64,000 nt of DNA from Tragulus kanchil (GCA_022376925.1 JAIOJX010000025.1:183829801-183893800); one strand, 5' to 3'. Shown: positions 10,803 to 23,194, numbered from the stretch's first letter. The notes: generated by a model not told the origin, from the sequence alone. Made by a program: numbers and translations.

Positions 10803-11404
10803 CAGGATCCTGCCCTGAACTCTTATCTGCCATTCTTCCCATTGTTTCTCAACAAGACCCACCTGTGCCCCCCGTCAGTGCTAAGCACACCACACTCCAA
10901 ACTGCATCTAAGGTCAGGACTTCCCCAGCCCCATTAAACAGGGGAAGAATCGGAGTCCCAGTCAGATTAGATGATTTACCCAAGGTTCCAAGTGCTGATA
11001 ATCTGTGTTCCGGAATATCAGCAACACTGTTTATCATGGATGGCTCTCAAAGGACAGCCTCGAAGGGAAAAGAAGTCACGGGCAGTCCAAGGAAGGGTGT
11101 TGGGTAAGTCCGAGGGCAGTCCAAGGAGGGGTGTGGGGGAAGAGAGCGGCCCACGGGAATGGAAACTTCTGGGAGTGCGGACGGTCTGAGTTACCTTCAT
11201 GCCTGTCAGCCCCTCCCCTAAACATCCCTAAATCACATGGGCGGGAGTGAAAAGGCACCGTCCTTGACCAGATCTCCCTTTTGCCATGTCTAAGTCCCTC
11301 AAAGGCAGAAATTCTCTATCACCACTGGCCAGATGCATCCTTGCCTCTTCCCACTGTGGCTCTGGAAGCCCCACTACACACGGTGGAAACTATGAATCAG
11401 ACAT
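10803..11404. other. Unique stretch with a MIR-like remnant
   Basis: About 10925-11030 reads like antisense MIR (CCCCATTAAACAGGGGAAGA then AGATGATTTACCCAAGGTTCC). Around 11055-11150 a short imperfect G-rich repeat (GGGCAGTCCAAGGA) occurs twice about 30 bases apart. No gene seen. Confidence 0.4.
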
Positions 11405-11575
11405 GCTAAAACTCTGGGCTATAGGTATCCCAGATGGCTGGGAGCGGCAGGGTTGCCCTCTCGGCTTGTGCAGTCTTATTTCCCAGGCCAGGGGTTGAAT
11501 CTGGGCCGCTACAGGCAAGCACTGATTCCTAACCACCGAGCCACCGAGGAGCTCCCCCCCGGATTATTATCAGTA
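11405..11575 (-). mobile_element. Degenerate tRNA-headed SINE (CHR/Bov-tA type)
   Basis: Contains a box-B-complement-like block (CCAGGGGTTGAATCTGGGCC) and the head complement AACCACCGAGCCACCGAGGAG. Heavily diverged; subfamily uncertain. Confidence 0.45.
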
Positions 11576-11939
11576 CCCCAACTCCTGTGGGTCTACACTG
11601 CTTCATGGTGCCTTGACAACACTCCCCTCTCTGCTCAAGGGGCCATTAAAAAAAAAAAAAAAACTATTGCTATTATTAACATTAAAAGAGTCAGATGAGC
11701 CTCTTGGTAAAGTTAGAATGAGAGAATATACTCACCCTACCCCCTCGCCCCACGCCACAGCTCTGTCCCAGGCCTTGCATTAAAGGGACGGAAACAGTGG
11801 TGCCCATGGTTTCTAGTCACTGAACTTATTTTTAAAAGAAAGAAAAGAAAAAAGAAGCCTAAACGACACTATTATGGAGGCTAATTAAATGTCTTCTCTG
11901 CTGTTACAATGCCTTCATTTTTGAGGATCATTACCTTCC
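11576..11939. other. Unique non-coding stretch with an A-run
   Basis: Includes a homopolymer A run near 11647-11663 and purine-rich sequence near 11835-11855. No gene or clear repeat. Confidence 0.4.
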
Positions 11940-12200
11940 ATGTAGTTTCTTTCGAGAGCTCGGTCTAAGGTTTTAGGTGAAGGAAACCACAAGGCGAGAC
12001 TTAAAGCCGCAGGCCACGTCACCACCAATGGCAGCGCGTGGGCTGCCGGTAAAACTCCAGGAATAGAACATGATTATGGAGCGGCTTTTCCTCCGAAGCG
12101 AGAGGCGAGCAGCTACTCTCTTTATAGAAGATCCAGCGAGTTTATAGATAAGGGTGTCTTTGCATGCGTTTGCATGCATAGCCTTTAGCTAGCGTTCAAA
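11940..12200. promoter_or_regulatory. CpG-enriched unique block, candidate regulatory element
   Basis: About 15 CpGs in 260 bases, far above the surrounding sequence, with no repeat signature. Contains CACGTCACCACCAATGG (E-box/CRE-like CACGTCAC next to a CCAAT box) at about 12015-12031. Near 12159-12179 TTTGCATG occurs twice in tandem; TTTGCAT is the octamer-like complement of ATGCAAA. A TAATTA homeodomain core lies just upstream (about 11883). Too short for a classical CpG island. Regulatory function is inference. Confidence 0.3.
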
Positions 12201-12484
12201 ATTCAGTGTGTTCATTTCCTACTTAATATTCATTCGTTCCACAAAGAGACATGAGTGGCCCGAGGTGGGCCCAGATACTCTGATGCACGTGGAGGGAGAG
12301 GGCAGAGAGTCAGCGAGGCTCAGAGGCGGCTCTGGAGCAAAGGCGGGGCCTGAGCTGGACCCAGTGGGCCAAGGTCCTGGAGACACACTCACTGCTGCCG
12401 GGGGACCGTGCCCCTCTCTGTCCAGCTCTGTGTCATCCTGTTTTGTTCAGGGAAGTCAGCCACTGTGGGATTCTTTCCATCATG
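12201..12484. other. Unique non-coding stretch
   Basis: GC-rich in its second half, no recognisable family. A frame on the plus strand (12208-12507) runs into the SINE and is not supported as a gene. Confidence 0.4.
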
Positions 12485-12695
12485 CGTGCATGCTCAGTTG
12501 TTTCTGACTTAGCCCCCCTCGTGGACTGTAGCCCACCAGACTCCTTTGTCTGTGGGATTCTCCAGGCAAGGATACTGGAGGGGTGGCCATTTCCTCCTCT
12601 GGGAAGCTTCCTGACCCAGGGATGGAACCTGGGTCTCCTACAGCTCCTGCACGGCAAGTGGATTCTTTCCTGCTGAGCCACTGGGGGTGTTCGGC
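12485..12695 (-). mobile_element. Bov-tA SINE
   Basis: Antisense Bov-tA from TGCTCAGTTGTTTCTGAC through CAGGCAAGGATACTGGAG and CCCAGGGATGGAACCTGGG to TGAGCCACTGGGGGTG. Near full length. Confidence 0.85.
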
Positions 12696-13015
12696 AGACA
12701 CCACTGTCAGGGCTTCTTTCTCAGTCCCTGTAGGGTGACAGGGGCCAGCCCCACCCTGGCTGGGCCTCACATTTTTCCAGGTAGAACCTGAGGCACGGAG
12801 AGGAAGGGAGCTTTTGCTGAGTCTTCTTTAGTGATAGCGTGCCGTTCAGCACCCTGCAGGTGCTCCCCAAACATCGACTGTAATAGTGAAAATGAGGACA
12901 CGCACACTTGTTACCGCCTCCGTCCTACGTTGTTGGTAAAATGTATGCGAACGTGTAAAAGGACATGCGGTTACCATGAGTCACCTTCCCACGAACGACT
13001 TCCATTTTGAGAGCC
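12696..13015. other. Unique non-coding stretch
   Basis: No repeat family recognised. CpG frequency rises towards the next block (12890-13015). Confidence 0.35.
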
Positions 13016-13505
13016 TGTTTGTCAGTCCTATTTGTTATGTCCAACAAAGGTAGCCTAGGTACCCAACTAACACAATGGGTCATATAGTACTGTACTCTAC
13101 AGGTTTATAATACTCCTCATACACATCGTCCAGAAAGGACAAACACGAAATAAAGAAAACATTTTTGACATTACAGTACAGGACCTTGAGAAGTACAGTC
13201 GTGAAGAACAATAGCTGGCATACGGGGGCCGGCCCTGGGTGAACAGGCAAGTATCGGCTACATCACAGCGGCTTTTACACTCGCTGCTGGACATCCTGGG
13301 CTTCAGATAAAGACACTGCACTACTGTTCCCTATGTGGGACGGTACAGGAAAGTACAAAAGCACAGCCACTTGTAGACGATGCACACACACCACGATGTA
13401 TGCCCGATATGGGGACTAACATAAGGGATTCCACATGCAAACATACATTCGCATCTTTGAAAGTTTGCAACTTGAAGGTTCATAAGTCAGAAACTCCCTG
13501 TGTTC
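13016..13505 (-). repeat. Unassigned CpG-rich dispersed-repeat-like block
   Basis: Contains phrases that look like a dispersed repeat of laurasiatherian genomes (GTACTGTACTCTACAGGTTTATAAT, shown here only as a 20-base-scale landmark near 13086-13113; TTTGAAAGTTTGCAACTTGAAGG near 13456-13479). Retains many CpGs, which suggests a relatively young insertion or selection. Possibly a non-autonomous DNA transposon. Family and strand are not certain. Confidence 0.3.
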
Positions 13506-14896
13506 TAAACGAAAATGGAGTTACAGAAACACGTGCCAAACCTTAGAAAATGTCCCTGGCTGTTACAGAGAAAATCAATGGCCAACATTTCCTATCTTAC
13601 AAAGCTTTGTTGACCCTTTGATTCGAATCAGATTAGACCCTTGACGGGGCCCCTTCCAGATCTCCAGCACGTGGCCAAGATCTGTGGGGGCTATTTTAGA
13701 CTAAGGTCCCCTGTTTTAAAGAGTAAAAGATTTCATCCAGTGCACAGACTTTTCAGGCGCTGAACAGAAACATTAATCCAAAGTGAAACTCTGTACAGCA
13801 AATATTTAGATAAAGGCCAAGTTCACTTTCAACAGATGATACCTGCAAGTTAAAAAAAAAAGTCTACTGACATTTGGAAATGTTTGTTGGCAAAAGTGAG
13901 TAAGAATGAAAGTATATGTTTTCCATTAGAAAAAGATCGGAGTTAGATATGAGATCTGAATGATTAGGGGCACTAACTGTACTAAACAGCTCATTTGTAG
14001 TCTTTTCTTTTTCAAAGTACCCAGAAAAAAAGTTAAAAAAAAATATAGCAAGACAGAGAAATAGCACAACAAAATCCTCCCATGGATACTGTACTGTGAA
14101 TGTCCAATTGGAATCAAATTACAAACAAAACCCAGTTCTGGACCCTTCTGCTGCCCCACCCCCCATTTCCTCCCACCCTCCACTCTGGTAATGATGCAAA
14201 TGCTCACAAGTCAAGACTGGGTTAAGAGGGGACCAAAAAGAATGTTTTAGATGAAATCAGATGTGACCCCTGGAACCAGAAGCATTTGCTGGGCATGGTT
14301 TTAATTACAGGGGCCCAGTCTGCTCCCCAACCCCACTCTTTACTGCAGCTTCATGCACCTCGAAAAATGTGCGTGGTCTGTCAGGCTGCCGGTGGGACGG
14401 GTTTATAGCCTCGCACCCCATTAAAAAAATAAATAAATCAGAAGCCCCTGTGGCAGTCACATATTTAGAAGCAACAAAATTGCAACCTGTACGCCTTTTC
14501 TTAGTTAAATTCCCAGCCCAGGCACTGCCTTGCAAGTGAAGACTAAACCTTATTGTGAAGGAATTAACATTCTTTAGCTCTGATGCAGTCTGGCTTATGG
14601 CATATGGCCCATAGCTGAAGCCCAAGGGCTCACCCTGTGTTTTCCAACCTCTCATAAAATTGTCGAGCCCTAATGGAAGGAAAGAGTTTTGTGTCTTAAA
14701 AGAATGTTGGTACTTCATTACAAACTCAAGTTCTTTAAACGAGGCGGTCCGTTGAACTCTAAGAGCGAGGCCACTTCAAGATGCAAAGGAAATGAAGTCC
14801 ATAAATGTCAGAGTTTGGATCTCATATCACTGGGTGGGGTGGACCTGAGGGTGAAATATGTCTCTGGAAAGAAAGACAGGAGAGAGCTAAGAACTG
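13506..14896. other. Unique non-coding stretch
   Basis: About 1.4 kb with no recognisable repeat, apart from A-runs near 13852-13862 and 14034-14043. The minus-strand frame at 14305-14718 (137 codons) has no family resemblance, signal or neighbour supporting it; I do not call it a gene. Confidence 0.4.
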
Positions 14897-15021
14897 AAAG
14901 CAAACGACGAGTCACTAGCCAGGGAAGGAGAACCTTAAATATTTAGCTTTGAGAGGGAACCGTGCCAACCACCAAAACTGTCCAACTTCGAAAGAGTTGA
15001 AATAGTTCCAAGTATTGGTGT

Positions 15022-15390
15022 GTTTGTTAATTTTATGTGTCAGCTTGGCTAGGGGATGTTGCCCAGTGATGTGACCAAACTCTAGTTAAGCTGTTACTGT
15101 TAACGTGATTACCAGTTAAATCAAGCGATTGGGTGTGGGTGGGCCTCACCCAATCAGCTGAAACCTTTAGAGAAAAGATTGAATGCTCCTGAAGAAAAAG
15201 GAATTCTGTCAGGAGATGGCCTTCAGACTCAAGGCTGCAACATCACTTCTTCCCTGGGTCTCGGGCCTGTGGCCTTCCCTGCAGATTTCAGACTTACTGA
15301 CTTCCATGGGGCAGTTTCTTACAGTAAATCTCTCTCTATATAAATGCACCTGATTGGTTCTGTTTCTTTGGAGAACCCTGACAAGTAGGG
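15022..15390 (-). mobile_element. LTR-like (probably MaLR/ERVL-type) solo repeat
   Basis: Reads GTTAATTTTATGTGTCAGCT... through GGGTGGGCCTCACCCAATCAG and CTTCCCTGGGTCTC to TCTGTTTCTTTGGAGAACCCT, the order of a common mammalian LTR-type repeat seen antisense. No internal retroviral genes. Family name uncertain. Repeated at 16115-16483. Confidence 0.5.
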
Positions 15391-15454
15391 TTAGTAGGCG
15401 AAGAAGGAAATCTACTGTTTGGTGGGTACACAAACACTTCTTATGAGTTCCCAC

Positions 15455-15560
15455 TCATTTCTCTAAAACTTACAACAACCTTGCAAAACAGTCAGTCGAC
15501 CATTTTCCTGATTAGAAAATAGGTTGGGACTTTTTGCAGAATCACAAAGCAAGAATGTGG
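15455..15560 (-). mobile_element. MIR-like fragment
   Basis: Antisense MIR-like order: CTTACAACAACCTTGCAAAAC, CCATTTTCCTGATTAGAAAA, AATCACAAAGCAAG. Diverged. Repeated at 16548-16653. Confidence 0.4.
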
Positions 15561-16846
15561 CCAATCTTATATTCACTCAGATAGGTCTTTCTCTTTGCCC
15601 ATGTCCTTTTCAGGATATCATTTGGCTGCCCTCCCAGGCTTGAGGACTTGCACTTCCCTGGGGACACAGAGAGGAGCCAGGAGAGAGAAAGTCCTGGTGG
15701 CAACAAGGCCTGTGCTTCCAGGCTCTCCGAGGCGGGTTCCATCTGCCCGTCTGTACCAGCTATATGCTCTGTTTTTTTACCATCTTGATGGAGGTATAGG
15801 TGATGCATCTAACAAGGTGCACTTGACAAGTCATATTTATCATGATGGGTGGATGTGCACACCCATGAAACCAGCACCACAACTCAGGTAACGGCTATGC
15901 CATCACTCTCAAAAGCTTTGTTGTGCCCCTTTACCATTACCTTTTCCCCCTTTTCCCTTTAGCCCCTATATGCCATTCCAATTCCTGCCAAAGCAAACGA
16001 CGAGTCACTAGCCAGGGAAGGAGAACCTTAAATATTTAGCTTTGAGAGGGAACCGTGCCAACCACCAAAACTGTCCAACTTCGAAAGAGTTGAAATAGTT
16101 CCAAGTATTGGTGTGTTTGTTAATTTTATGTGTCAGCTTGGCTAGGGGATGTTGCCCAGTGATGTGACCAAACTCTAGTTAAGCTGTTACTGTTAACGTG
16201 ATTACCAGTTAAATCAAGCGATTGGGTGTGGGTGGGCCTCACCCAATCAGCTGAAACCTTTAGAGAAAAGATTGAATGCTCCTGAAGAAAAAGGAATTCT
16301 GTCAGGAGATGGCCTTCAGACTCAAGGCTGCAACATCACTTCTTCCCTGGGTCTCGGGCCTGTGGCCTTCCCTGCAGATTTCAGACTTACTGACTTCCAT
16401 GGGGCAGTTTCTTACAGTAAATCTCTCTCTATATAAATGCACCTGATTGGTTCTGTTTCTTTGGAGAACCCTGACAAGTAGGGTTAGTAGGCGAAGAAGG
16501 AAATCTACTGTTTGGTGGGTACACAAACACTTCTTATGAGTTCCCACTCATTTCTCTAAAACTTACAACAACCTTGCAAAACAGTCAGTCGACCATTTTC
16601 CTGATTAGAAAATAGGTTGGGACTTTTTGCAGAATCACAAAGCAAGAATGTGGCCAATCTTATATTCACTCAGATAGGTCTTTCTCTTTGCCCATGTCCT
16701 TTTCAGGATATCATTTGGCTGCCCTCCCAGGCTTGAGGACTTGCACTTCCCTGGGGACACAGAGAGGAGCCAGGAGAGAGAAAGTCCTGGTGGCAACAAG
16801 GCCTGTGCTTCCAGGCTCTCCGAGGCGGGTTCCATCTGCCCGTCTG

Positions 16847-19118
16847 TACCAGCTATATGCTCTGTTTTTTTACCATCTTGATGGAGGTATAGGTGATGCA
16901 TCTAACAAGGTGCACTTGACAAGTCATATTTATCATGATGGGTGGATGTGCACACCCATGAAACCAGCACCACAACTCAGGTAACGGCTATGCCATCACT
17001 CTCAAAAGCTTTGTTGTGCCCCTTTACCATACCTTCATCCAGTTTCCATTCCATTTATTCCTGCCAGCCACCTTTGGTCTGCTTTTAGCCCCCATAGACT
17101 GCATGGAAATTTCTGAAATGTTACGTATAAGTGGCATCACACTTATATGGCAGTCTTTTTAAGGGGAAGGATCTTCTGACTGTTTTCATACATCATACTT
17201 ATTTGGAGATTCAGCATACTGTGTTTATCAATAATTCATTATTTTGGTGACTCTGGTGGGACCCGAATTTAATTTGTTATTTTTCATTCCTGTGTAATGT
17301 TCCTTTGTGTGTCTATGCCACCGATTGTTTATTCATTCGTTTTCTGGTGGAAATCTGGGTGATTCCCATTTGGAGCTACCATACAGGACACTTCTCCAAG
17401 CAGTCTGTACAGGTCTTTATGTGGACATCTGCAGAAATCCAGACCTCACGGCTTGCTTTGTGCTTTCCCAGAGTTCAGTCATGCTCGTGCCTGTATTTCT
17501 ATGTTCATTGTCTGCAGCTGCTTTTGAATTAAAATAGCAGAATATGTAGCATGTTGACTTACACAGCGTGGAATGCTTTTTTGACAGCTCCTGAGCATGT
17601 ATCTTTATATACATTCCTAGGAGTTTGTGATTAGACGTGAGATAGGTGTGTGTTAGCTTTCCATAGAAATGGTTAATTGTTTTCCAAAGTGGTTGAACCA
17701 TTTTACATCTCTATCAGCTGTGTATGAGAATTCCAGTTGCTCCATATCCTTATCTAAACTTAAAATGCTTATCGTTTTAACTGTAGCCATTTTAACATAT
17801 GCATAGGGACTTTTCTGATCGCCAGACTGTAGAGAATCCACCTGCATTGCAGGACACCTGGGCTTGATCCCTGGGTTGGAAAAGTCCACTATTCCTGACC
17901 GGAGAATTCCATGGACAGAGGGGCCCTGTGGCTATAGTTCAGGGAGTTTTAAAGAACAGGACATAACTGAGTGACTAACATTTATACCAGCTATATGCTC
18001 TGTTTTTTACCATCTTGATGGAGGTATAGGTGATGCATCTAACAAGGTGCACTTGACAAGTTTATCATGATGGGTGGATGTGCACACCCATGAAACCAGC
18101 ACCACAACTCAGGTAACGGCTATGCCATCACTCTCAAAAGCTTTGTTGTGCCCCTTTACCATACCTTCATCCAGTTTCCATTCCATTTATTCCTGCCAGC
18201 CACCTTTGGTCTGCTTTTAGCCCCCATAGACTGCATGGAAATTTCTGAAATGTTACGTATAAGTGGCATCACACTTATATGGCAGTCTTTTTAAGGGGAA
18301 GGATCTTCTGACTGTTTTCATACATCATACTTATTTGGAGATTCAGCATACTGTGTTTATCAATAATTCATTATTTTGGTGACTCTGGTGGGACCCGAAT
18401 TTAATTTGTTATTTTTCATTCCTGTGTAATGTTCCTTTGTGTGTCTATGCCACCGATTGTTTATTCATTCGTTTTCTGGTGGAAATCTGGGTGATTCCCA
18501 TTTGGAGCTACCATACAGGACACTTCTCCAAGCAGTCTGTACAGGTCTTTATGTGGACATCTGCAGAAATCCAGACCTCACGGCTTGCTTTGTGCTTTCC
18601 CAGAGTTCAGTCATGCTCGTGCCTGTATTTCTATGTTCATTGTCTGCAGCTGCTTTTGAATTAAAATAGCAGAATATGTAGCATGTTGACTTACACAGCG
18701 TGGAATGCTTTTTTGACAGCTCCTGAGCATGTATCTTTATATACATTCCTAGGAGTTTGTGATTAGACGTGAGATAGGTGTGTGTTAGCTTTCCATAGAA
18801 ATGGTTAATTGTTTTCCAAAGTGGTTGAACCATTTTACATCTCTATCAGCTGTGTATGAGAATTCCAGTTGCTCCATATCCTTATCTAAACTTAAAATGC
18901 TTATCGTTTTTAACTGTAGCCATTTTAACATATGCATAGGGGACTTTTCTGATCGCCAGACTGTAGAGAATCCACCTGCATTGCAGGACACCTGGGCTTG
19001 ATCCCTGGGTTGGAAAAAGTCCACTATTCCTGACCGGAGAATTCCATGGACAGAGGGGCCCTGTGGCTATAGTTCAGGGAGTTTTAAAGAACAGGACATA
19101 ACTGAGTGACTAACATTT
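16847..19118. repeat. Tandem direct duplication, unit 5 (2 x ~1.14 kb)
   Basis: Copy 1 is 16847-17984 and copy 2 is 17985-19118, offset 1138 falling to 1132 after a few bases. The small deletions (CATATTTATC reduced to TTTATC near 18060) lie in the first 80 bases of copy 2, next to the junction. The start overlaps unit 4, so 15754-15937 also matches. Confidence 0.95.
17813..17977 (+). mobile_element. Bov-tA SINE inside the old L1
   Basis: Head GGGACTTTTCTGATCGCCAGA, box-B-like GGCTTGATCCCTGGG, then a body with the GAATTCCATGGACAGAG block and the end CATAACTGAGTGACTAACA. The head is diverged. Because of duplication units 5 and 6 it appears again at about 18945-19112 and 20080-20247. Confidence 0.75.
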
Positions 19119-21010
19119 AATTTTTTATTTATATTTCTCTAATACCTAATGGTATTGAACCCCTTTTCACATGTTTTTTTTTTTTTCTGCCTCTATATGT
19201 TTTTTGGTGAAGTGTCTATTTCAAATATGTTTCCTATTTGGAAATTTATTTTCTTATTTGGTTTTGAGAGTTCTTTCTATAGTCAGGGATACAAGTCCTT
19301 AATTAGATATGTGATTTACTATCATTTTCTCCCATTGGCTTCTCTTTTCCTTTTCTTAGCAGTGTATTTCACAGAACAAGCATTTTTAATGTTGTTGAAA
19401 GCCCATTTATAATTTTCATTTTGTATAATGTTTTGGATATTATGTTTAAGAAATCTCTGCCTTATCCCAGATCATAAGACTGCCTTCTATAAGTTTTGTA
19501 GTTTGGGGTTCTATTCAAACTATGGAGAACCATTATGAAATAATTTTTAAAAATTTAAAAACAATTTTTTCATATGGATATCTACTCATTTAGCAGAAAC
19601 ATTTATTAGAACTATTAAATCTATAGGTCAGTTTGGGAAAAACTGATCACTTAGTAAAACAAAGTCCTCTGACCCATAAACATGATATAACTTTCCAGTG
19701 TTGTTTATGTGCTCTTTAAGAGTCTCAGTTTTGTAATCTTCAGTGTACATCTTGTGGTCACAAACTGATTGTGATAAATGGTCCCTCTTGCACACTAATG
19801 CAAAATCATAAACCAAATCACATCCTGTCTTCATTTAAAATTTTGCTAATGAGAAATTTTTGCATTACTGTTGGTTTTAATCCTAGGATGTTTGTGATTA
19901 GACGTGAGATAGGTGTGTGTTAGCTTTCCATAGAAATGGTTAATTGTTTTCCAAAGTGGTTGAACCATTTTACATCTCTATCAGCTGTGTATGAGAATTC
20001 CAGTTGCTCCATATCCTTATCTAAACTTAAAATGCTTATCGTTTTTAACTGTAGCCATTTTAACATATGCATAGGGGACTTTTCTGATCGCCAGACTGTA
20101 GAGAATCCACCTGCATTGCAGGACACCTGGGCTTGATCCCTGGGTTGGAAAAAGTCCACTATTCCTGACCGGAGAATTCCATGGACAGAGGGGCCCTGTG
20201 GCTATAGTTCAGGGAGTTTTAAAGAACAGGACATAACTGAGTGACTAACATTTAATTTTTTATTTATATTTCTCTAATACCTAATGGTATTGAACCCCTT
20301 TTCACATGTTTTTTTTTTTTTCTGCCTCTATATGTTTTTTGGTGAAGTGTCTATTTCAAATATGTTTCCTATTTGGAAATTTATTTTCTTATTTGGTTTT
20401 GAGAGTTCTTTCTATAGTCAGGGATACAAGTCCTTAATTAGATATGTGATTTACTATCATTTTCTCCCATTGGCTTCTCTTTTCCTTTTCTTAGCAGTGT
20501 ATTTCACAGAACAAGCATTTTTAATGTTGTTGAAAGCCCATTTATAATTTTCATTTTGTATAATGTTTTGGATATTATGTTTAAGAAATCTCTGCCTTAT
20601 CCCAGATCATAAGACTGCCTTCTATAAGTTTTGTAGTTTGGGGTTCTATTCAAACTATGGAGAACCATTATGAAATAATTTTTAAAAATTTAAAAACAAT
20701 TTTTTCATATGGATATCTACTCATTTAGCAGAAACATTTATTAGAACTATTAAATCTATAGGTCAGTTTGGGAAAAACTGATCACTTAGTAAAACAAAGT
20801 CCTCTGACCCATAAACATGATATAACTTTCCAGTGTTGTTTATGTGCTCTTTAAGAGTCTCAGTTTTGTAATCTTCAGTGTACATCTTGTGGTCACAAAC
20901 TGATTGTGATAAATGGTCCCTCTTGCACACTAATGCAAAATCATAAACCAAATCACATCCTGTCTTCATTTAAAATTTTGCTAATGAGAAATTTTTGCAT
21001 TACTGTTGGT
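18747..21010. repeat. Tandem direct duplication, unit 6 (2 x ~1.13 kb)
   Basis: Copy 1 is 18747-19875 and copy 2 is 19881-21010, offset 1135. The start shares TTTGTGATTAGACGTGAGAT with 17622 (unit 5), giving three occurrences in all. Spacer 19876-19880. Confidence 0.95.
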
Positions 21011-23062
21011 ATTTAAGAGATGGCATTGTAATACCATTTGTCTTTTTTTGGTGTTTCTTTTAGTTCTGGGACTGAGGGCAGTGTTTCATATAGTCCATTC
21101 TCATCCAGCTCATCCATGATTTCATATTTTCTGGTGCTTATTTTTTATTTCAAATTTCAATGGTGATTCCTAGTATATAGAAATACAATTGACTGTGGTA
21201 TATTAATCTTGTATCCTACAAACTTTCCAAGCTAACTTACTAGCTTAGGAACATTTCCTATAGACTACTTTAGGTTTTCTAGTATTACTGTTGAACATGT
21301 CAATTTTTGAAGGAGTTTGAATAGAATTGTTATTACTTTTCCCTGAAATCTTCAGTAGGCTTCATTATGGAAACCTTCTGGGTCTGGTGCTTTTTTGTGG
21401 GAAGATGTTTAACTACAAATTCAATTTACTTAACAAATAAACCTTTGGTAATTTATGTATTTCAAAGAAATTTTCAAAAAAGTTATTAGATTAATTGGCA
21501 TAAAGCTTTTGTAATATTTCCTTGTGTATGTCTGTTCAGTTGCTCAGCTATGTCCAACTCTTTGCAACCCCATGGACTGTAGCCTGCCAGGCTCCTCTGT
21601 CCATGGGATTTTCCTGCAAGAATGTTTGAGTGGGTTGCCATTTCTTCCTCCAGGGGGTCTTCCTGACCCAGGGATTGACCCACTGTCTCCTTTGTCTCCT
21701 GCATCACAGGTGGATTCTTTACTGCTGAGCCACTGGGGAAATCTCAATCCTTTTATCATCAGGTGAATATGTGTAGAACCTATTTATATGTCATGTTTCA
21801 TATTCCTAATATTGCCAACAGACTATTTGTTTGTTTCTTTAATGTTTAGTGTTTTAAGTGAATCACGAAGGCAGCAGGCTGGATTCTGCAGCGTCCTTCC
21901 TTGCATCCAGACCAGCTGACTCTTCAGAGGTTATCTTGTCCTATTAGTGATAAATGGTCCCTCCTTTGGGCCAAGAGTCTCAGTTTTGTAATCTTCAGTG
22001 TACATCTTGTGGTCACAAACTGATTGTGATAAATGGTCCCTCTTGCACACTAATGCAAAATCATAAACCAAATCACATCCTGTCTTCATTTAAAATTTTG
22101 CTAATGAGAAATTTTTGCATTACTGTTGGTATTTAAGAGATGGCATTGTAATACCATTTGTCTTTTTTTGGTGTTTCTTTTAGTTCTGGGACTGAGGGCA
22201 GTGTTTCATATAGTCCATTCTCATCCAGCTCATCCATGATTTCATATTTTCTGGTGCTTATTTTTTATTTCAAATTTCAATGGTGATTCCTAGTATATAG
22301 AAATACAATTGACTGTGGTATATTAATCTTGTATCCTACAAACTTTCCAAGCTAACTTACTAGCTTAGGAACATTTCCTATAGACTACTTTAGGTTTTCT
22401 AGTATTACTGTTGAACATGTCAATTTTTGAAGGAGTTTGAATAGAATTGTTATTACTTTTCCCTGAAATCTTCAGTAGGCTTCATTATGGAAACCTTCTG
22501 GGTCTGGTGCTTTTTTGTGGGAAGATGTTTAACTACAAATTCAATTTACTTAACAAATAAACCTTTGGTAATTTATGTATTTCAAAGAAATTTTCAAAAA
22601 AGTTATTAGATTAATTGGCATAAAGCTTTTGTAATATTTCCTTGTGTATGTCTGTTCAGTTGCTCAGCTATGTCCAACTCTTTGCAACCCCATGGACTGT
22701 AGCCTGCCAGGCTCCTCTGTCCATGGGATTTTCCTGCAAGAATGTTTGAGTGGGTTGCCATTTCTTCCTCCAGGGGGTCTTCCTGACCCAGGGATTGACC
22801 CACTGTCTCCTTTGTCTCCTGCATCACAGGTGGATTCTTTACTGCTGAGCCACTGGGGAAATCTCAATCCTTTTATCATCAGGTGAATATGTGTAGAACC
22901 TATTTATATGTCATGTTTCATATTCCTAATATTGCCAACAGACTATTTGTTTGTTTCTTTAATGTTTAGTGTTTTAAGTGAATCACGAAGGCAGCAGGCT
23001 GGATTCTGCAGCGTCCTTCCTTGCATCCAGACCAGCTGACTCTTCAGAGGTTATCTTGTCCT
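20853..23062. repeat. Tandem direct duplication, unit 7 (2 x ~1.09 kb)
   Basis: Copy 1 is 20853-21942 and copy 2 is 21973-23062, offset 1120. The spacer 21943-21972 contains GTGATAAATGGTCCCTC, which also occurs inside the unit (about 20906), a further misplaced fragment. The leading part of the unit also occurs at 19718-19875. Confidence 0.95.
21525..21742 (-). mobile_element. Bov-tA SINE
   Basis: Antisense Bov-tA: GTTCAGTTGCTCAGCTATG, CCCCATGGACTGTAGCCTGC, CCCAGGGATTGACCCACTG, ending TGAGCCACTGGGGAAATC. Inserted in the old antisense L1. Repeated at 22645-22862. Confidence 0.85.
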
Positions 23063-23194
23063 TGCTCAACTGACACAGCGACTGTTGGGAGTGGAGAGCC
23101 AGTCATTCCTTAACAACTTCATTCTTACTTCTCTTTATCCAGGAAAAGAATCAACAAGTTAAGCAGGGCATGGTGTGCATTCAGGAGAGTATAA

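Larger units (their letters stand above)
14897..17030. repeat. Tandem direct duplication, unit 4 (2 x ~1.04 kb)
   Basis: Copy 1 is 14897-15937 and copy 2 is 15990-17030, offset 1093. The 52-base spacer 15938-15989 loosely mirrors the sequence after copy 2 (a Pro/T-rich text ending CCATTCCAATTCCTGCCA versus CCATTCCATTTATTCCTGCCA), again a degraded continuation. Confidence 0.95.

Noticed and set aside
14305..14718. 137-codon minus-strand frame as a small gene
   Set aside because: No recognisable domain, no membrane or signal pattern, no splice or promoter context. A frame of this size is expected by chance in a window this long.
15335..15345. TATA box (TATATAAAT) as a promoter
   Set aside because: Lies within an LTR-like repeat and is an AT-rich word common to that family's end; no initiator or transcript evidence.
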